This document shows, piece after piece, positions 1 to 7,208 of a stretch of 7,362 nt of DNA (position 1 is the stretch's first letter; each line of letters begins with the position of its first letter). The stretch is from Bacteroidota bacterium. Its GTDB lineage: Bacteria; Bacteroidota; Ignavibacteria; SZUA-365. Position numbers and translations under genes: made by a program. Where the stretch lies: contig JAGTUW010000236.1 in NCBI GenBank assembly GCA_018224345.1, positions 1 through 7,362 on the forward strand, read 5' to 3'. The notes under the pieces were generated by a model, which was given only the letters and a program-made list of their open reading frames with translations, was not told the origin of the DNA and did no database searches.

Positions 1-849
1 GTCGCCGCACTCGCGGATGCGGAAATGCGATCACTGCATGCGCAGCTGTTTGCTCCGGACAACATGTTCGTCATAGGTGTGGGCGACATTGATCCTGAGG
101 GCTTTGTCAGGCAGTGCGAACATGCCTTCGGAGATATGAAGAAAGGGAACGGACGATTCATCGAAACATCCGAGCTGCCGTTTTCCGACGGCAGCCGTCT
201 CGTACAGGTCGTGGACCGCCCCTCGGCTGTGCAGTCCTCCATTCTTGTCGGACATGTCGGGATCGAACGTGGACATGAAGATTTCATCCCGGTCTATGTC
301 ATGAATATGCTGCTCGGCGGCTATTTTGGTTCCCGTCTCAATCTCAACCTGCGTGAGGACAAGGGCTTCACCTATGGTGCGCATGCGCGTTACGATGCAC
401 GGCGGCAGGCAGGGCCCTTCGTCGCCGGTGCGGAAGTGCGCAACGAAGTAACCGATCTGGCTATTGAGGAGATTCTCGGTGAAATGCAACGCCTGCGCGA
501 GGAAGAAGTCAGCGTTGAGGAACTCGAGAACGTCAAGCACTATGTCGTGGGCAGCTTTCCCCTCCAGATCGAAACACCGGCTCAGGTGGCCCAACGTATG
601 GTCAACATCGAACTGTACAATCTGGAGAAAACCTACTACAATACATTCAACAGCAGCGTCCTTGCTCTGACCGCGGAAGATATCCGGCGTGTCGCGCAAC
701 GATGGTTGCATCCCGACCGCGCCGTGATCGTGGCTGCCGGCCGCGCCGGCGTACTTCGCAATACGCTGGAACGCTTCGGTACCGTCGAACTGTTTGATGC
801 GGAGGGACAACGCATTCCCAACATAGAATCCCAGGCACAGGACATATGA
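1..849 (+). CDS. M16B family zinc-peptidase (insulinase-like), C-terminal part, 5' end outside window
   Basis: The reading frame is open from the first base and ends in TGA at 847-849, giving 282 visible residues; the true start lies upstream. The visible part matches the C-terminal M16 domain (PF05193 type). It opens with APDNMFVIGVGDIDPEGF, the usual beta strand of this domain, and contains LGGYFGSRLNLNLREDKGF at about residues 105-123 of the visible part. Arg118 and Tyr125 sit seven residues apart in LREDKGFTYG, the spacing of the substrate-contacting R/Y pair known in M16 enzymes. The zinc-binding HxxEH motif is not visible and would lie in the missing N-terminal half or in a partner subunit, since M16B enzymes often work as an HxxEH subunit plus an R/Y subunit. 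M16B proteins are usually about 400-450 residues, so roughly a third is missing. The stop overlaps the start of the MoxR gene (ATGA), suggesting translational coupling. The family call is firm; catalytic status and location are unknown. Confidence 0.9.
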   Translation, partial: VAALADAEMRSLHAQLFAPDNMFVIGVGDIDPEGFVRQCEHAFGDMKKGNGRFIETSELPFSDGSRLVQVVDRPSAVQSSILVGHVGIERGHEDFIPVYVMNMLLGGYFGSRLNLNLREDKGFTYGAHARYDARRQAGPFVAGAEVRNEVTDLAIEEILGEMQRLREEEVSVEELENVKHYVVGSFPLQIETPAQVAQRMVNIELYNLEKTYYNTFNSSVLALTAEDIRRVAQRWLHPDRAVIVAAGRAGVLRNTLERFGTVELFDAEGQRIPNIESQAQDI

Positions 850-1841
850 CAACAGAGCAACATCCCAAAGACGACGTGCAGGCGGTCGCCGCACTGAATA
901 CAAGCTTTCAGACCCTCCGTAACGAAATCGGCAAGGTTATCATCGGACAGCACGCCATTGTGGAACAAATGTTCACGGCGCTGCTCGCCCAGGGACACTG
1001 CCTCCTCGTCGGCGTACCGGGACTGGCGAAAACCCTGCTCATAAAAACGCTCTCGGAAGTGATCGACCTGAAGTTCAGCCGCGTGCAGTTCACTCCCGAT
1101 CTCATGCCAAGTGATATCACCGGTACGGAAATCATCGAGGAGAATCAGAGCACAGGTCAGAAAGTGTTTCGTTTCATCAGGGGACCGGTGTTTGCCAATA
1201 TCGTCCTCGCAGATGAAATCAACCGTACTCCGCCGAAAACCCAGGCTGCGCTGCTCGAAGCCATGCAGGAACACAGCGTTACCGCCGCCGGTGTGCGTTA
1301 CGCATTAGAGGAACCGTTTTTCGTACTCGCTACGCAAAATCCGATCGAACAGGAAGGAACCTACCCACTGCCGGAAGCCCAGCTCGATCGCTTCATGTAT
1401 AACCTCTGGCTGGATTATCCGACGCGGGAACAGGAGGAACTGATCGTAAAGAATACCACGAGCCAGACCATAGCACAACTCAGTACCGTGCTTACCGGCG
1501 GGGATATCATGTTCTATCAGCAACTCGTACGACGCGTCCCGGTCGCCGACAATGTCATTTCCTATGCGGTGGACCTGGTGACACGGACGCGCCCGACAGA
1601 AGACAACGCACCGCAGTTCATCAAGGACTGGATGCGCTGGGGTGCCGGGCCGCGTGCCTCTCAGTATCTCATCCTGGGTGCGAAGACCCGGGCGATTCTC
1701 AATGGCCGCCCGATGCCCGATATCGACGATGTCCGCGCCGTCGCGCATCCCGTCCTCCGCCACCGCCTCGTGACGAACTTCAACGCCGAGGCCGACGGGG
1801 TTTCCACGATTCAGATCATCGACCGACTTCTCAACGAATAA
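846..1841 (+). CDS. MoxR family AAA+ ATPase
   Basis: This is a 331-residue cytoplasmic AAA+ ATPase of the MoxR family, chaperone-like enzymes that typically act with VWA-domain proteins to assemble or activate other proteins. The motifs are complete: Walker A GVPGLAKT at 56-63 (Lys62), Walker B IVLADE at 119-124 (Asp123, Glu124) followed by INRTPPKTQAALLEAMQE, sensor 1 ATQNP with Asn165, arginine finger in PEAQLDRF (Arg182), and sensor 2 GAGPRASQ (Arg270) in the C-terminal lid. The length is normal for the family and no key residue is missing. The ATG at 846 overlaps the preceding stop as ATGA; an AGGA at 839-842 is only 3 nt away, so re-initiation probably matters more than a classical ribosome-binding site. 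The next gene begins 12 bp downstream. The usual DUF58 neighbour is absent, while a VWA protein follows two genes on. The family call is very secure; the client protein is unknown. Confidence 0.97.
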   Translation: MTTEQHPKDDVQAVAALNTSFQTLRNEIGKVIIGQHAIVEQMFTALLAQGHCLLVGVPGLAKTLLIKTLSEVIDLKFSRVQFTPDLMPSDITGTEIIEENQSTGQKVFRFIRGPVFANIVLADEINRTPPKTQAALLEAMQEHSVTAAGVRYALEEPFFVLATQNPIEQEGTYPLPEAQLDRFMYNLWLDYPTREQEELIVKNTTSQTIAQLSTVLTGGDIMFYQQLVRRVPVADNVISYAVDLVTRTRPTEDNAPQFIKDWMRWGAGPRASQYLILGAKTRAILNGRPMPDIDDVRAVAHPVLRHRLVTNFNAEADGVSTIQIIDRLLNE

Positions 1842-1853
1842 GCGGGTGAACGC

Positions 1854-3875
1854 ATGGGCAAGCGTACTTTTCTCCTTGCTGTAGCGGGGCTGTGTTTTCT
1901 CATTTCCGCATTGCCGGCACAGCAGCGGCACTGGGTCTATTTCACGGATCGCGGCGCGGATGTCCGGCAGCAACTGCGCGCAGCTTCCGCTGATGCGCTG
2001 GGTATCAGCGAACAGGCCCTGGCCCGACGCTACCGTGCGACCGGAGAACGCTCGCTGCGTATCGAGGATTTGCCGCCCGCAGCGGAATACCTGCGCGCGG
2101 TGGAAAGCACCGGCGCAGAAGTCTTCGTCACCTCCCGATGGTTCAATGCCGTCAGTGTTCTCGCCGATACCGATCAGCTCGAGCGCATCGCTGCATTGCC
2201 CGCCGTCTTACGTATCGAACCTGTGCGCAGCTATCGGCCGGATGTCCCGCGTATCGAGGCGCTGCCCCGTACACCGATGTCGCTGTCGTCTTACGGACTT
2301 GACTACGGCTTCTCGCTCAACCAGATGGAAATGATTCGTGTCCCGCTCGTCCATGATGTATGGATCGACGGTTCGCATATCATCATCGGCATGCTCGACA
2401 ACGGGTATCGCTGGCGGGCGCATCAGGCATTGCGCACACGCGATATCCGCAGTGAATATGATTTTATCAATGACGACTCTCTGACGGAAAACGAGTCCGG
2501 GGAACCATACGGACAGGATGCCCACGGGACATCGACTTTTTCCGCGATGGGAGGATTTTTCCCGGGGACACTCATCGGACCGGCCTTCAATGCTGCCTTT
2601 CTTCTCGCAAAAACCGAGGTCAACAATTCGGAAACGCAGATAGAGGAGGATTATTGGGTGCAGGGGATCGAGTGGCTTGAGGCGCAGGGGGCCTCGGTGG
2701 TCAGTGCTTCGCTGGGGTATTCCACCTGGGATGACGGAACGGGCTATCGTTATGAAAACGGAGATTTTGACGGAAAAACTGCCGTCACTACGCGCGCGGC
2801 CATCGAGGCCATGCGACGCGGCGTGCTGCTCGTCACTGCCATGGGAAACAGTGGAAGCGCGCCCGGTTCGTTGATCGCACCGGCTGATGCCGACAGCATC
2901 ATCGCTGTCGGTGCTGTCAATTATGATAACCGGATCGCCGGCTTCAGCTCGCGCGGACCGACCAATGACGCACGGGTCAAGCCCGATGTCGTCGCACCGG
3001 GCGTGTCGGTGTTCTGTGCTACCAAGCTTGACACGGCCAGTTATCAGAATGCCAGCGGAACGTCTATGGCCACGCCGCTGACAGCGGGTGTGGCGGCAAT
3101 GGTGCGTTCGCTGCGTCCGGAACTGACACCCGTCGAGGTACGCGATGCTTTGCGTGCCACAGCCGATAACGCGACTTCTCCTGACAATATCAAGGGATGG
3201 GGACTGATCGACGCATTCGAAGCCATACTGTATCACGGCATGGCGATCAGCACCAATCCGAAAGTGTTCTGGTCCGGTCCGGATGGAACAGTGATGGCCT
3301 GGGTGGTGTCAAAGCACACCGTCGATGAGAGCGGCGTCACGCTGAGCTATCAACGCGCAGGGGGCGATCGCAACACCGTGCAGATGACGAAAATTGAGGA
3401 CTACCCGGGGATCGGACCGGGTTCCGGCCTTTACCTTGCACATATCAGCAGCATTCCGGAAGGCACGGAAGTGCGTTTTTCGATTCATGCGAGCGACAGC
3501 CGGGAGACCCGGAGTTCACCCGCCGAAGCGCCGGCACGATTGCATCGTGTCATTGCCGGAGAGAACCGGATGCTCGGCGCGGAACATCTGCTGCCGAACG
3601 ATTTCGCACTGGAACAGAATTATCCTAATCCGTTTGTCCCGTCGGAAATGTCGATGACATCGATTCGTTTCAGCGTCCCGATGCCGGGCGCGCATGTGCA
3701 ATTGCGCTTGCACGATCTGGCAGGGCGGGTCGTCCGGACTCTGCTTGACGATTTTCGCGGTCCCGGGCCGCACAGTGTATCGTTTTCGGATACGGATCTG
3801 GCGACAGGTGTGTATATATATCGCCTGACTTCCGGTGGCCAGCAACTCATGCGCCGCATGATTATCATGAAATAA
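1854..3875 (+). CDS. Secreted S8 (subtilisin-like) serine protease with type IX secretion sorting domain
   Basis: This is a 673-residue secreted serine protease. Residues 1-22 form a Sec signal peptide with a likely cut after ALPA. Residues about 25-125 resemble the inhibitor-like prodomain of Bacteroidota S8 proteases (EQALARRYRA, then DLPPAAEYL and SRWFNAVSV). The catalytic domain covers about 145-460 with a complete triad: Asp182 in IIIGMLDNGY, His224 in DAHGTSTFS, Ser404 in SGTSMATP, with oxyanion Asn332 in AMGNSGS. A beta-rich linker (about 465-570) leads to a T9SS type A sorting domain (about 580-673) beginning FALEQNYPNPF and ending in a lysine after MRRMIIM. In this system the domain is recognised in the periplasm and removed as the cargo crosses the outer membrane to the surface or medium. 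A GGTGA at 1845-1849 lies 4 nt before the chosen ATG, and the signal peptide starts at once, supporting this start. Its place between MoxR and a VWA protein is unusual. The substrate is unknown. Confidence 0.96.
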   Translation: MGKRTFLLAVAGLCFLISALPAQQRHWVYFTDRGADVRQQLRAASADALGISEQALARRYRATGERSLRIEDLPPAAEYLRAVESTGAEVFVTSRWFNAVSVLADTDQLERIAALPAVLRIEPVRSYRPDVPRIEALPRTPMSLSSYGLDYGFSLNQMEMIRVPLVHDVWIDGSHIIIGMLDNGYRWRAHQALRTRDIRSEYDFINDDSLTENESGEPYGQDAHGTSTFSAMGGFFPGTLIGPAFNAAFLLAKTEVNNSETQIEEDYWVQGIEWLEAQGASVVSASLGYSTWDDGTGYRYENGDFDGKTAVTTRAAIEAMRRGVLLVTAMGNSGSAPGSLIAPADADSIIAVGAVNYDNRIAGFSSRGPTNDARVKPDVVAPGVSVFCATKLDTASYQNASGTSMATPLTAGVAAMVRSLRPELTPVEVRDALRATADNATSPDNIKGWGLIDAFEAILYHGMAISTNPKVFWSGPDGTVMAWVVSKHTVDESGVTLSYQRAGGDRNTVQMTKIEDYPGIGPGSGLYLAHISSIPEGTEVRFSIHASDSRETRSSPAEAPARLHRVIAGENRMLGAEHLLPNDFALEQNYPNPFVPSEMSMTSIRFSVPMPGAHVQLRLHDLAGRVVRTLLDDFRGPGPHSVSFSDTDLATGVYIYRLTSGGQQLMRRMIIMK

Positions 3876-3886
3876 CTGGTTTGTTC

Positions 3887-6061
3887 ATGTCGTTTTTCCC
3901 CGCAATGACATCCTTCGCGCTTTCCTTTTCGGAGAGCGTCCTTCTCCTCTTGCTTCTCATCGCTGTGGCGGTGCTCTTCAGCATCTGGGTGTACCGGCAC
4001 ACCATACCGGAAATCACGCGTGCGCGACAGATCGTCCTGATCGCCCTGCGGGCGATGGCCATTGCCGTGCTGCTGTTTCTGCTGTTCGAACCTGTCATCA
4101 ATCTTCAGCGCAGCCAGGAACTGCCGCCCCGGGTTGCGGTGCTGCTCGATAATTCGAAAAGCATGACGGTCGAGGATGCAGGGACCGCACGCACTGCGCT
4201 GATGCAGGACTTCGTCTCCTCCTCCGCCTGGCGCAATCTGGCGGGTGACGGTGAACGGTCGGACTGGCTCTTCGGCGGCAAGGCCTGGCCCATGCAGTCA
4301 ATCACCGCCGATTCCCTGACCTTCTCCCTTGCAGAAACCGATATCGGACGCGCATTGCAACAGGTCTATGACGCGGAAGCACGCCAAAACCTGCGCTCGG
4401 TGGTGCTGGTCACTGACGGAGTGTTCACCGCCGGGAAAAATCCACTCTACGCCGCCCAGGCAATGGGCGTACCAGTGCATGTTGTAGGTGTCGGTGATTC
4501 TACAGAGAAAAAGGATATTCTTGTCAGCCGCGTGATCGCCAACTCAATCGCATATATAGAAAGCACATTACCGGTGGATGTTACCATACGGAGTGCAGGC
4601 TTCGAAGACGGACGCACGCGTGTGACTTTGCTGGAGGATGGAAGCGAGCTTGCGTCGGAAGTGCTGGAGTTGCGTCCGGGCGCAAATGAATATCCGTTTA
4701 CCTTTCACTATACACCTGAAGAGGAGGGAGTGCGCAAACTGACTGTGCGTGTCGACCCGCTCGAAGGCGAGTTGACCACCAGGAACAACAGAAGGGATGT
4801 CTTCGTCAAGGTGCTCAAAAGCAAAATCAATGTCGTCATCGTCGCTTCTGCGCCGAGTCCCGATGTTGCCTTGCTGCAACGTGAATTGAAGAAGGATGTG
4901 AACATTTCGGCAACGCTTTTTTCTCAGCGCAGCGGAGGCACGTGGTATGACGGGACTCCCGGGGCTGCGACCTTTCTCGAAGCCGATGTGGTCATGCTCG
5001 TGGGCTTTCCTGCCAATCGTGGCGACGTCGGTGTATTGAGACACATCGCCGAGGCGATGGAAAAAAAGGCTGTGCCGCTGTTTCTTCTGCCGAGCCGCAC
5101 GACTGATTTCGGGACCCTGCGTCAGGGCCTCGACAATCTGCTTCCCTATGAGGTTCTTCAATCGCGTCCGAACGAAATCGAGGTGTTTTTCGAACGCAAT
5201 GAACAGGCACGCCTGCATCCCGTCATCGCTACCGGGCTCCCCGACAGGGTCTGGAGCAGACTGCCGCCACTGTTCAAAACCGAATCCAGTTTCCGGACCC
5301 GCGCCGGAGCCGAGATGCTCGGTACGATGCGGCTGAACAATATCAGTTTCAATGAACCGCTGCTGGTCGTGCGCCGTCTCGGGCGTAGCAAAGTGCTGGC
5401 ATGGACGGCCTATGGTCTCTGGCGCTGGGAACTGGCGCATGACGTCCTCGACGGTGAGGTACCCGGGAGGCTGCTTTCAAACGCTGTACGCTGGCTCACC
5501 ACGAGGGATGACGACAAACGTGTCCGCATAACGCCGGCAAAGGAATTTTTCGACAGTGGGGAAGAAGTCGAACTCCATGCGCAGGTGTATAACGAAAGCT
5601 ATGAACCCGTGGACAATGCCGCGGTCAATGTCGCTGTCACACATGAGGGTGAGATTCGTGAACTGATGCTCACTCCTCTTGGCGCCGGACGTTACAGTGG
5701 CATACTCGACGTGACGGATGAGGGGGATTACAGTTTTCGCGGTGTCGCGGAACTCGACGGACAGGAACTCGGCAGCGACGACGGGCGCTTCGTTGTCGGC
5801 GAACTCAACATTGAATTCCAGGATACACGTATGAACAACGTTCTTCTGCGTCAGATCGCCGCGACGACGGGCGGGCGCTATTTCCACATCGACGATTTTT
5901 CCGCCTTGCCTGCCGCTGTCAACGAGCATCCGTCATTTTCTCCCACGGATCGTATCATTAAATCCGACATCCAGCTCTGGAATATCGTCTGGTTGCTGGC
6001 GCTCGCGGTGCTCCTGTTCGCCGTCGAGTGGTATCTGCGCAAGCAGGCGGGCATGTTGTAA
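3887..6061 (+). CDS. Membrane-anchored VWA-domain protein with Ig-like and glutamine amidotransferase-like domains (Bat-like)
   Basis: A 724-residue membrane protein. Two N-terminal helices (about 15-36 and 48-70) enclose a basic loop, and a third helix (about 697-714) lies near the end before a basic tail, so the bulk probably faces the periplasm. A VWA domain (about 82-215) has a complete MIDAS metal site: Asp88, Ser90 and Ser92 in LLDNSKSM, Thr151 in ETDIGRAL, Asp177 in LVTDG. An Ig-like region follows (about 216-308), then an amidotransferase-like domain (about 313-540) ending in the typical SKVLAWTAYGLWRWELA, a second Ig-like region (about 545-640), and QIAATTGGRYFHI before the last helix. 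The whole protein contains no cysteine, so the amidotransferase-like domain cannot use a cysteine nucleophile and is probably a binding module. This matches Bat-type partners of MoxR ATPases. The start is uncertain: a TTG at 3881 would add two residues and an ATG at 3905 would remove six; none has a clear ribosome-binding site. The ligand is unknown. Confidence 0.88.
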   Translation: MSFFPAMTSFALSFSESVLLLLLLIAVAVLFSIWVYRHTIPEITRARQIVLIALRAMAIAVLLFLLFEPVINLQRSQELPPRVAVLLDNSKSMTVEDAGTARTALMQDFVSSSAWRNLAGDGERSDWLFGGKAWPMQSITADSLTFSLAETDIGRALQQVYDAEARQNLRSVVLVTDGVFTAGKNPLYAAQAMGVPVHVVGVGDSTEKKDILVSRVIANSIAYIESTLPVDVTIRSAGFEDGRTRVTLLEDGSELASEVLELRPGANEYPFTFHYTPEEEGVRKLTVRVDPLEGELTTRNNRRDVFVKVLKSKINVVIVASAPSPDVALLQRELKKDVNISATLFSQRSGGTWYDGTPGAATFLEADVVMLVGFPANRGDVGVLRHIAEAMEKKAVPLFLLPSRTTDFGTLRQGLDNLLPYEVLQSRPNEIEVFFERNEQARLHPVIATGLPDRVWSRLPPLFKTESSFRTRAGAEMLGTMRLNNISFNEPLLVVRRLGRSKVLAWTAYGLWRWELAHDVLDGEVPGRLLSNAVRWLTTRDDDKRVRITPAKEFFDSGEEVELHAQVYNESYEPVDNAAVNVAVTHEGEIRELMLTPLGAGRYSGILDVTDEGDYSFRGVAELDGQELGSDDGRFVVGELNIEFQDTRMNNVLLRQIAATTGGRYFHIDDFSALPAAVNEHPSFSPTDRIIKSDIQLWNIVWLLALAVLLFAVEWYLRKQAGML

Positions 6062-6115
6062 GTCTCATCCCGCCTTGTAGTATCGGAAGGATACGTGCCG
6101 CCGTGGCGCGCTGTC

Positions 6116-6137
6116 CCCGAAAGGGATTGCCTTCGGG
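6116..6137. terminator. Imperfect hairpin in the convergent intergenic spacer, possible terminator
   Basis: In the 132-bp spacer between the VWA gene and the convergent hydratase gene, CCCGAA at 6116-6121 plus GG at 6123-6124 can pair with CCTTCGGG at 6130-6137. This makes an eight-pair stem with one bulged A at 6122 and a GATTG loop. No run of T follows on either strand, so it lacks the full intrinsic-terminator signature. It could still stop or protect transcripts from either side. Nothing else in the spacer looks like a gene or a regulatory element. Confidence 0.3.
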
Positions 6138-6193
6138 TCATGTGCGGTGTCGGATTGATTTGTGCGACCGGGGTGTCGTCCTGCTGTTTCGCT

Positions 6194-6970
6194 CTACCAT
6201 TGAATTTTTTTTCTGTCGAGGAAGCTTTGCGTCCCCAGCCGGAAATCCGCCGTGGCGCGGCTGATGGCATTCTGCCACGCGGCATGATCCATGGCCTCGG
6301 TCATGTCAAGCGAAGCGATCTCGCGCAGCAGGCGCTTTGTCATGCCTACCGCCTGTGGTGACGTATGTTCCGAAATATCCTGCGCGATCAGCGTGACGGT
6401 TTCATCGAAGCGTTCGGCGCTGACGATGTGGTTGATCATGTGATAATCCAGCGCCGTGCCTGCGTCGATGAGATGTCCGCGGATAAGCAGTTCCCTGGCG
6501 ATGCCCATTCCGCAGCGTTCAACGAGCAGTTTCATCACGATGGCGGGAACGAAGCCGATGCGTACCTCTGTAAAGCCGAATTTCGCATCCTCAACGGCGA
6601 TGACGATGTCGCAGGCAAGCGCCAGTCCGCACCCCCCGGCGATGGCATGGCCGTTGACGCGCGCAATCGTGGGCTTGTCGCAGTCGTGAATCGTGCGCAT
6701 GAGCTGCATCAGCTGCCGTGAATCCTCGGTATTCTCCAGCACGCTGTTTTCGCTGATGCGGCGTAGCCACGCGAGATCGGCTCCGGCACAGAAGACCGCG
6801 CCGCTGCCGGTAAGTACGATCACACGCACACCGTCGTCCAGCTCAGCAGCCAGAAAGGCATCCTGCAATTCCGTGACGACATCCCCGTTGAGCGCGTTGC
6901 GTTTGTCGGGCCTGTCGATGGTGATGGTGCAGATGTCGTCGAATTGTTGGACATCGATGTAACCCGGCAT
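6194..6970 (-). CDS. Enoyl-CoA hydratase/isomerase (crotonase) family protein, methylglutaconyl-CoA hydratase-like
   Basis: A complete 258-residue crotonase-fold enzyme, likely cytosolic, that would add water to an unsaturated acyl-CoA. Visible motifs are TITIDRPDKRNAL at 15-27, the CoA/oxyanion loop FCAGADLAWLRR at 60-71, the second oxyanion loop AGGCGLALACD at 111-121, and FGFTEVRIGFVPAIV at 131-145. Glu135 aligns with one catalytic glutamate of rat mitochondrial enoyl-CoA hydratase (Glu164). The position of the other (Glu144), exactly 20 residues earlier, is Gly115. The CAGADLAWLRR and EVRIGFVPAI patterns recall bacterial 3-methylglutaconyl-CoA hydratases of leucine breakdown, which also carry glycine there as far as I recall, so that role is favoured but not proven. 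The C-terminus FLDRKKIQW is typical and shows the gene is intact. The start is fixed by a perfect AGGAGG at 6977-6982. It is convergent to the VWA gene and divergent from the thioredoxin gene; no other leucine-pathway gene is in view. Confidence 0.94.
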   Translation of the reverse strand: MPGYIDVQQFDDICTITIDRPDKRNALNGDVVTELQDAFLAAELDDGVRVIVLTGSGAVFCAGADLAWLRRISENSVLENTEDSRQLMQLMRTIHDCDKPTIARVNGHAIAGGCGLALACDIVIAVEDAKFGFTEVRIGFVPAIVMKLLVERCGMGIARELLIRGHLIDAGTALDYHMINHIVSAERFDETVTLIAQDISEHTSPQAVGMTKRLLREIASLDMTEAMDHAAWQNAISRATADFRLGTQSFLDRKKIQW

Positions 6971-6976
6971 GAAGCT

Positions 6977-6982
6977 CCTCCT
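6977..6982 (-). promoter_or_regulatory. Strong Shine-Dalgarno site of the enoyl-CoA hydratase gene
   Basis: Read on the - strand, the bases are AGGAGG, a perfect match to the consensus, six bases before the ATG at 6970. It decides the start of the hydratase gene and is clearly stronger than the ribosome-binding sites of the other genes in the window, which fits efficient, independent translation. Confidence 0.85.
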
Positions 6983-7110
6983 GCTGTTGGTGATCTTCCA
7001 ATATCCGCGACCCGGGCGGAAATCGCAAATCCCGCATCAATGAGACCCCGCATCCCGGCAGCATCCGATTCCTTGTGCGGCCCCGGTGACTGGCCTGTAT
7101 TCCCATGTTG

Positions 7111-7160
7111 CAGGATCACGGAAATCGCATTGTAACTTATCCCTCCGGCCCGTGTTCCTG
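7111..7160. repeat. Imperfect 11-bp inverted repeat in the divergent intergenic region
   Basis: CAGGATCACGG at 7111-7121 is the reverse complement of CCGTGTTCCTG at 7150-7160 except for one position (7116 against 7155). The arms are 28 bp apart and their centres 39 bp apart, close to a whole number of helical turns. The spacer contains a - strand TACAAT (7129-7134), similar to a -10 hexamer, although no convincing -35 accompanies it. It could be a pair of half-sites for a regulator of the hydratase or thioredoxin gene, a long-loop hairpin, or chance. The rest of the 283-bp intergenic region (6971-7253) shows only a five-pair repeat TCCGC/GCGGA at 7004-7020 and a T8 run at 7191-7198. Confidence 0.35.
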
Positions 7161-7208
7161 TACCCGATACTCACAGCACTCTCCGCTCACTTTTTTTTGG
7201 AGAAATCG

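Noticed and set aside
1..896. The 11-base string GTCGCCGCACT occurs at position 1 and again at about 885
   Set aside because: The two copies are in unrelated genes and in different protein contexts; the length is compatible with chance in GC-rich coding DNA.
31..903. Long - strand open frame of 290 codons opposite the M16 gene
   Set aside because: It lies antisense to a gene with clear family motifs, shows no recognisable domain, and is rich in Cys/His/Arg as expected of a shadow frame in GC-rich coding DNA.
2208..3236. Long - strand open frame of 342 codons opposite the protease catalytic domain
   Set aside because: The + strand encodes the complete subtilase triad here; the antisense product has no motif, no ribosome site and a low-complexity Arg/His/Ser-rich composition.
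4568..5440. Long - strand open frame of 290 codons opposite the VWA gene
   Set aside because: It is antisense to a continuous, well-supported membrane-protein gene and has no recognisable domain.
6205..6212. T8 run that could be a terminator U-tract
   Set aside because: It lies inside the hydratase coding sequence, encoding the lysines of the C-terminal DRKKIQW on the - strand, and has no GC-rich stem at the proper distance.
6820..7119. - strand open frame of 99 codons running from the intergenic region into the hydratase gene in another frame
   Set aside because: More than half overlaps the real hydratase gene out of frame, the rest has no motif, and the strong AGGAGG serves the hydratase start.
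7129..7134. TACAAT on the - strand as a promoter -10 box for the hydratase gene
   Set aside because: There is no convincing -35 element at the right spacing, and the Bacteroidota-type TAnnTTTG box is also absent, so it is only mentioned under the inverted repeat.
7191..7198. T8 run in the intergenic region as an intrinsic terminator
   Set aside because: No stem-loop precedes it, and no gene ends there on the + strand.
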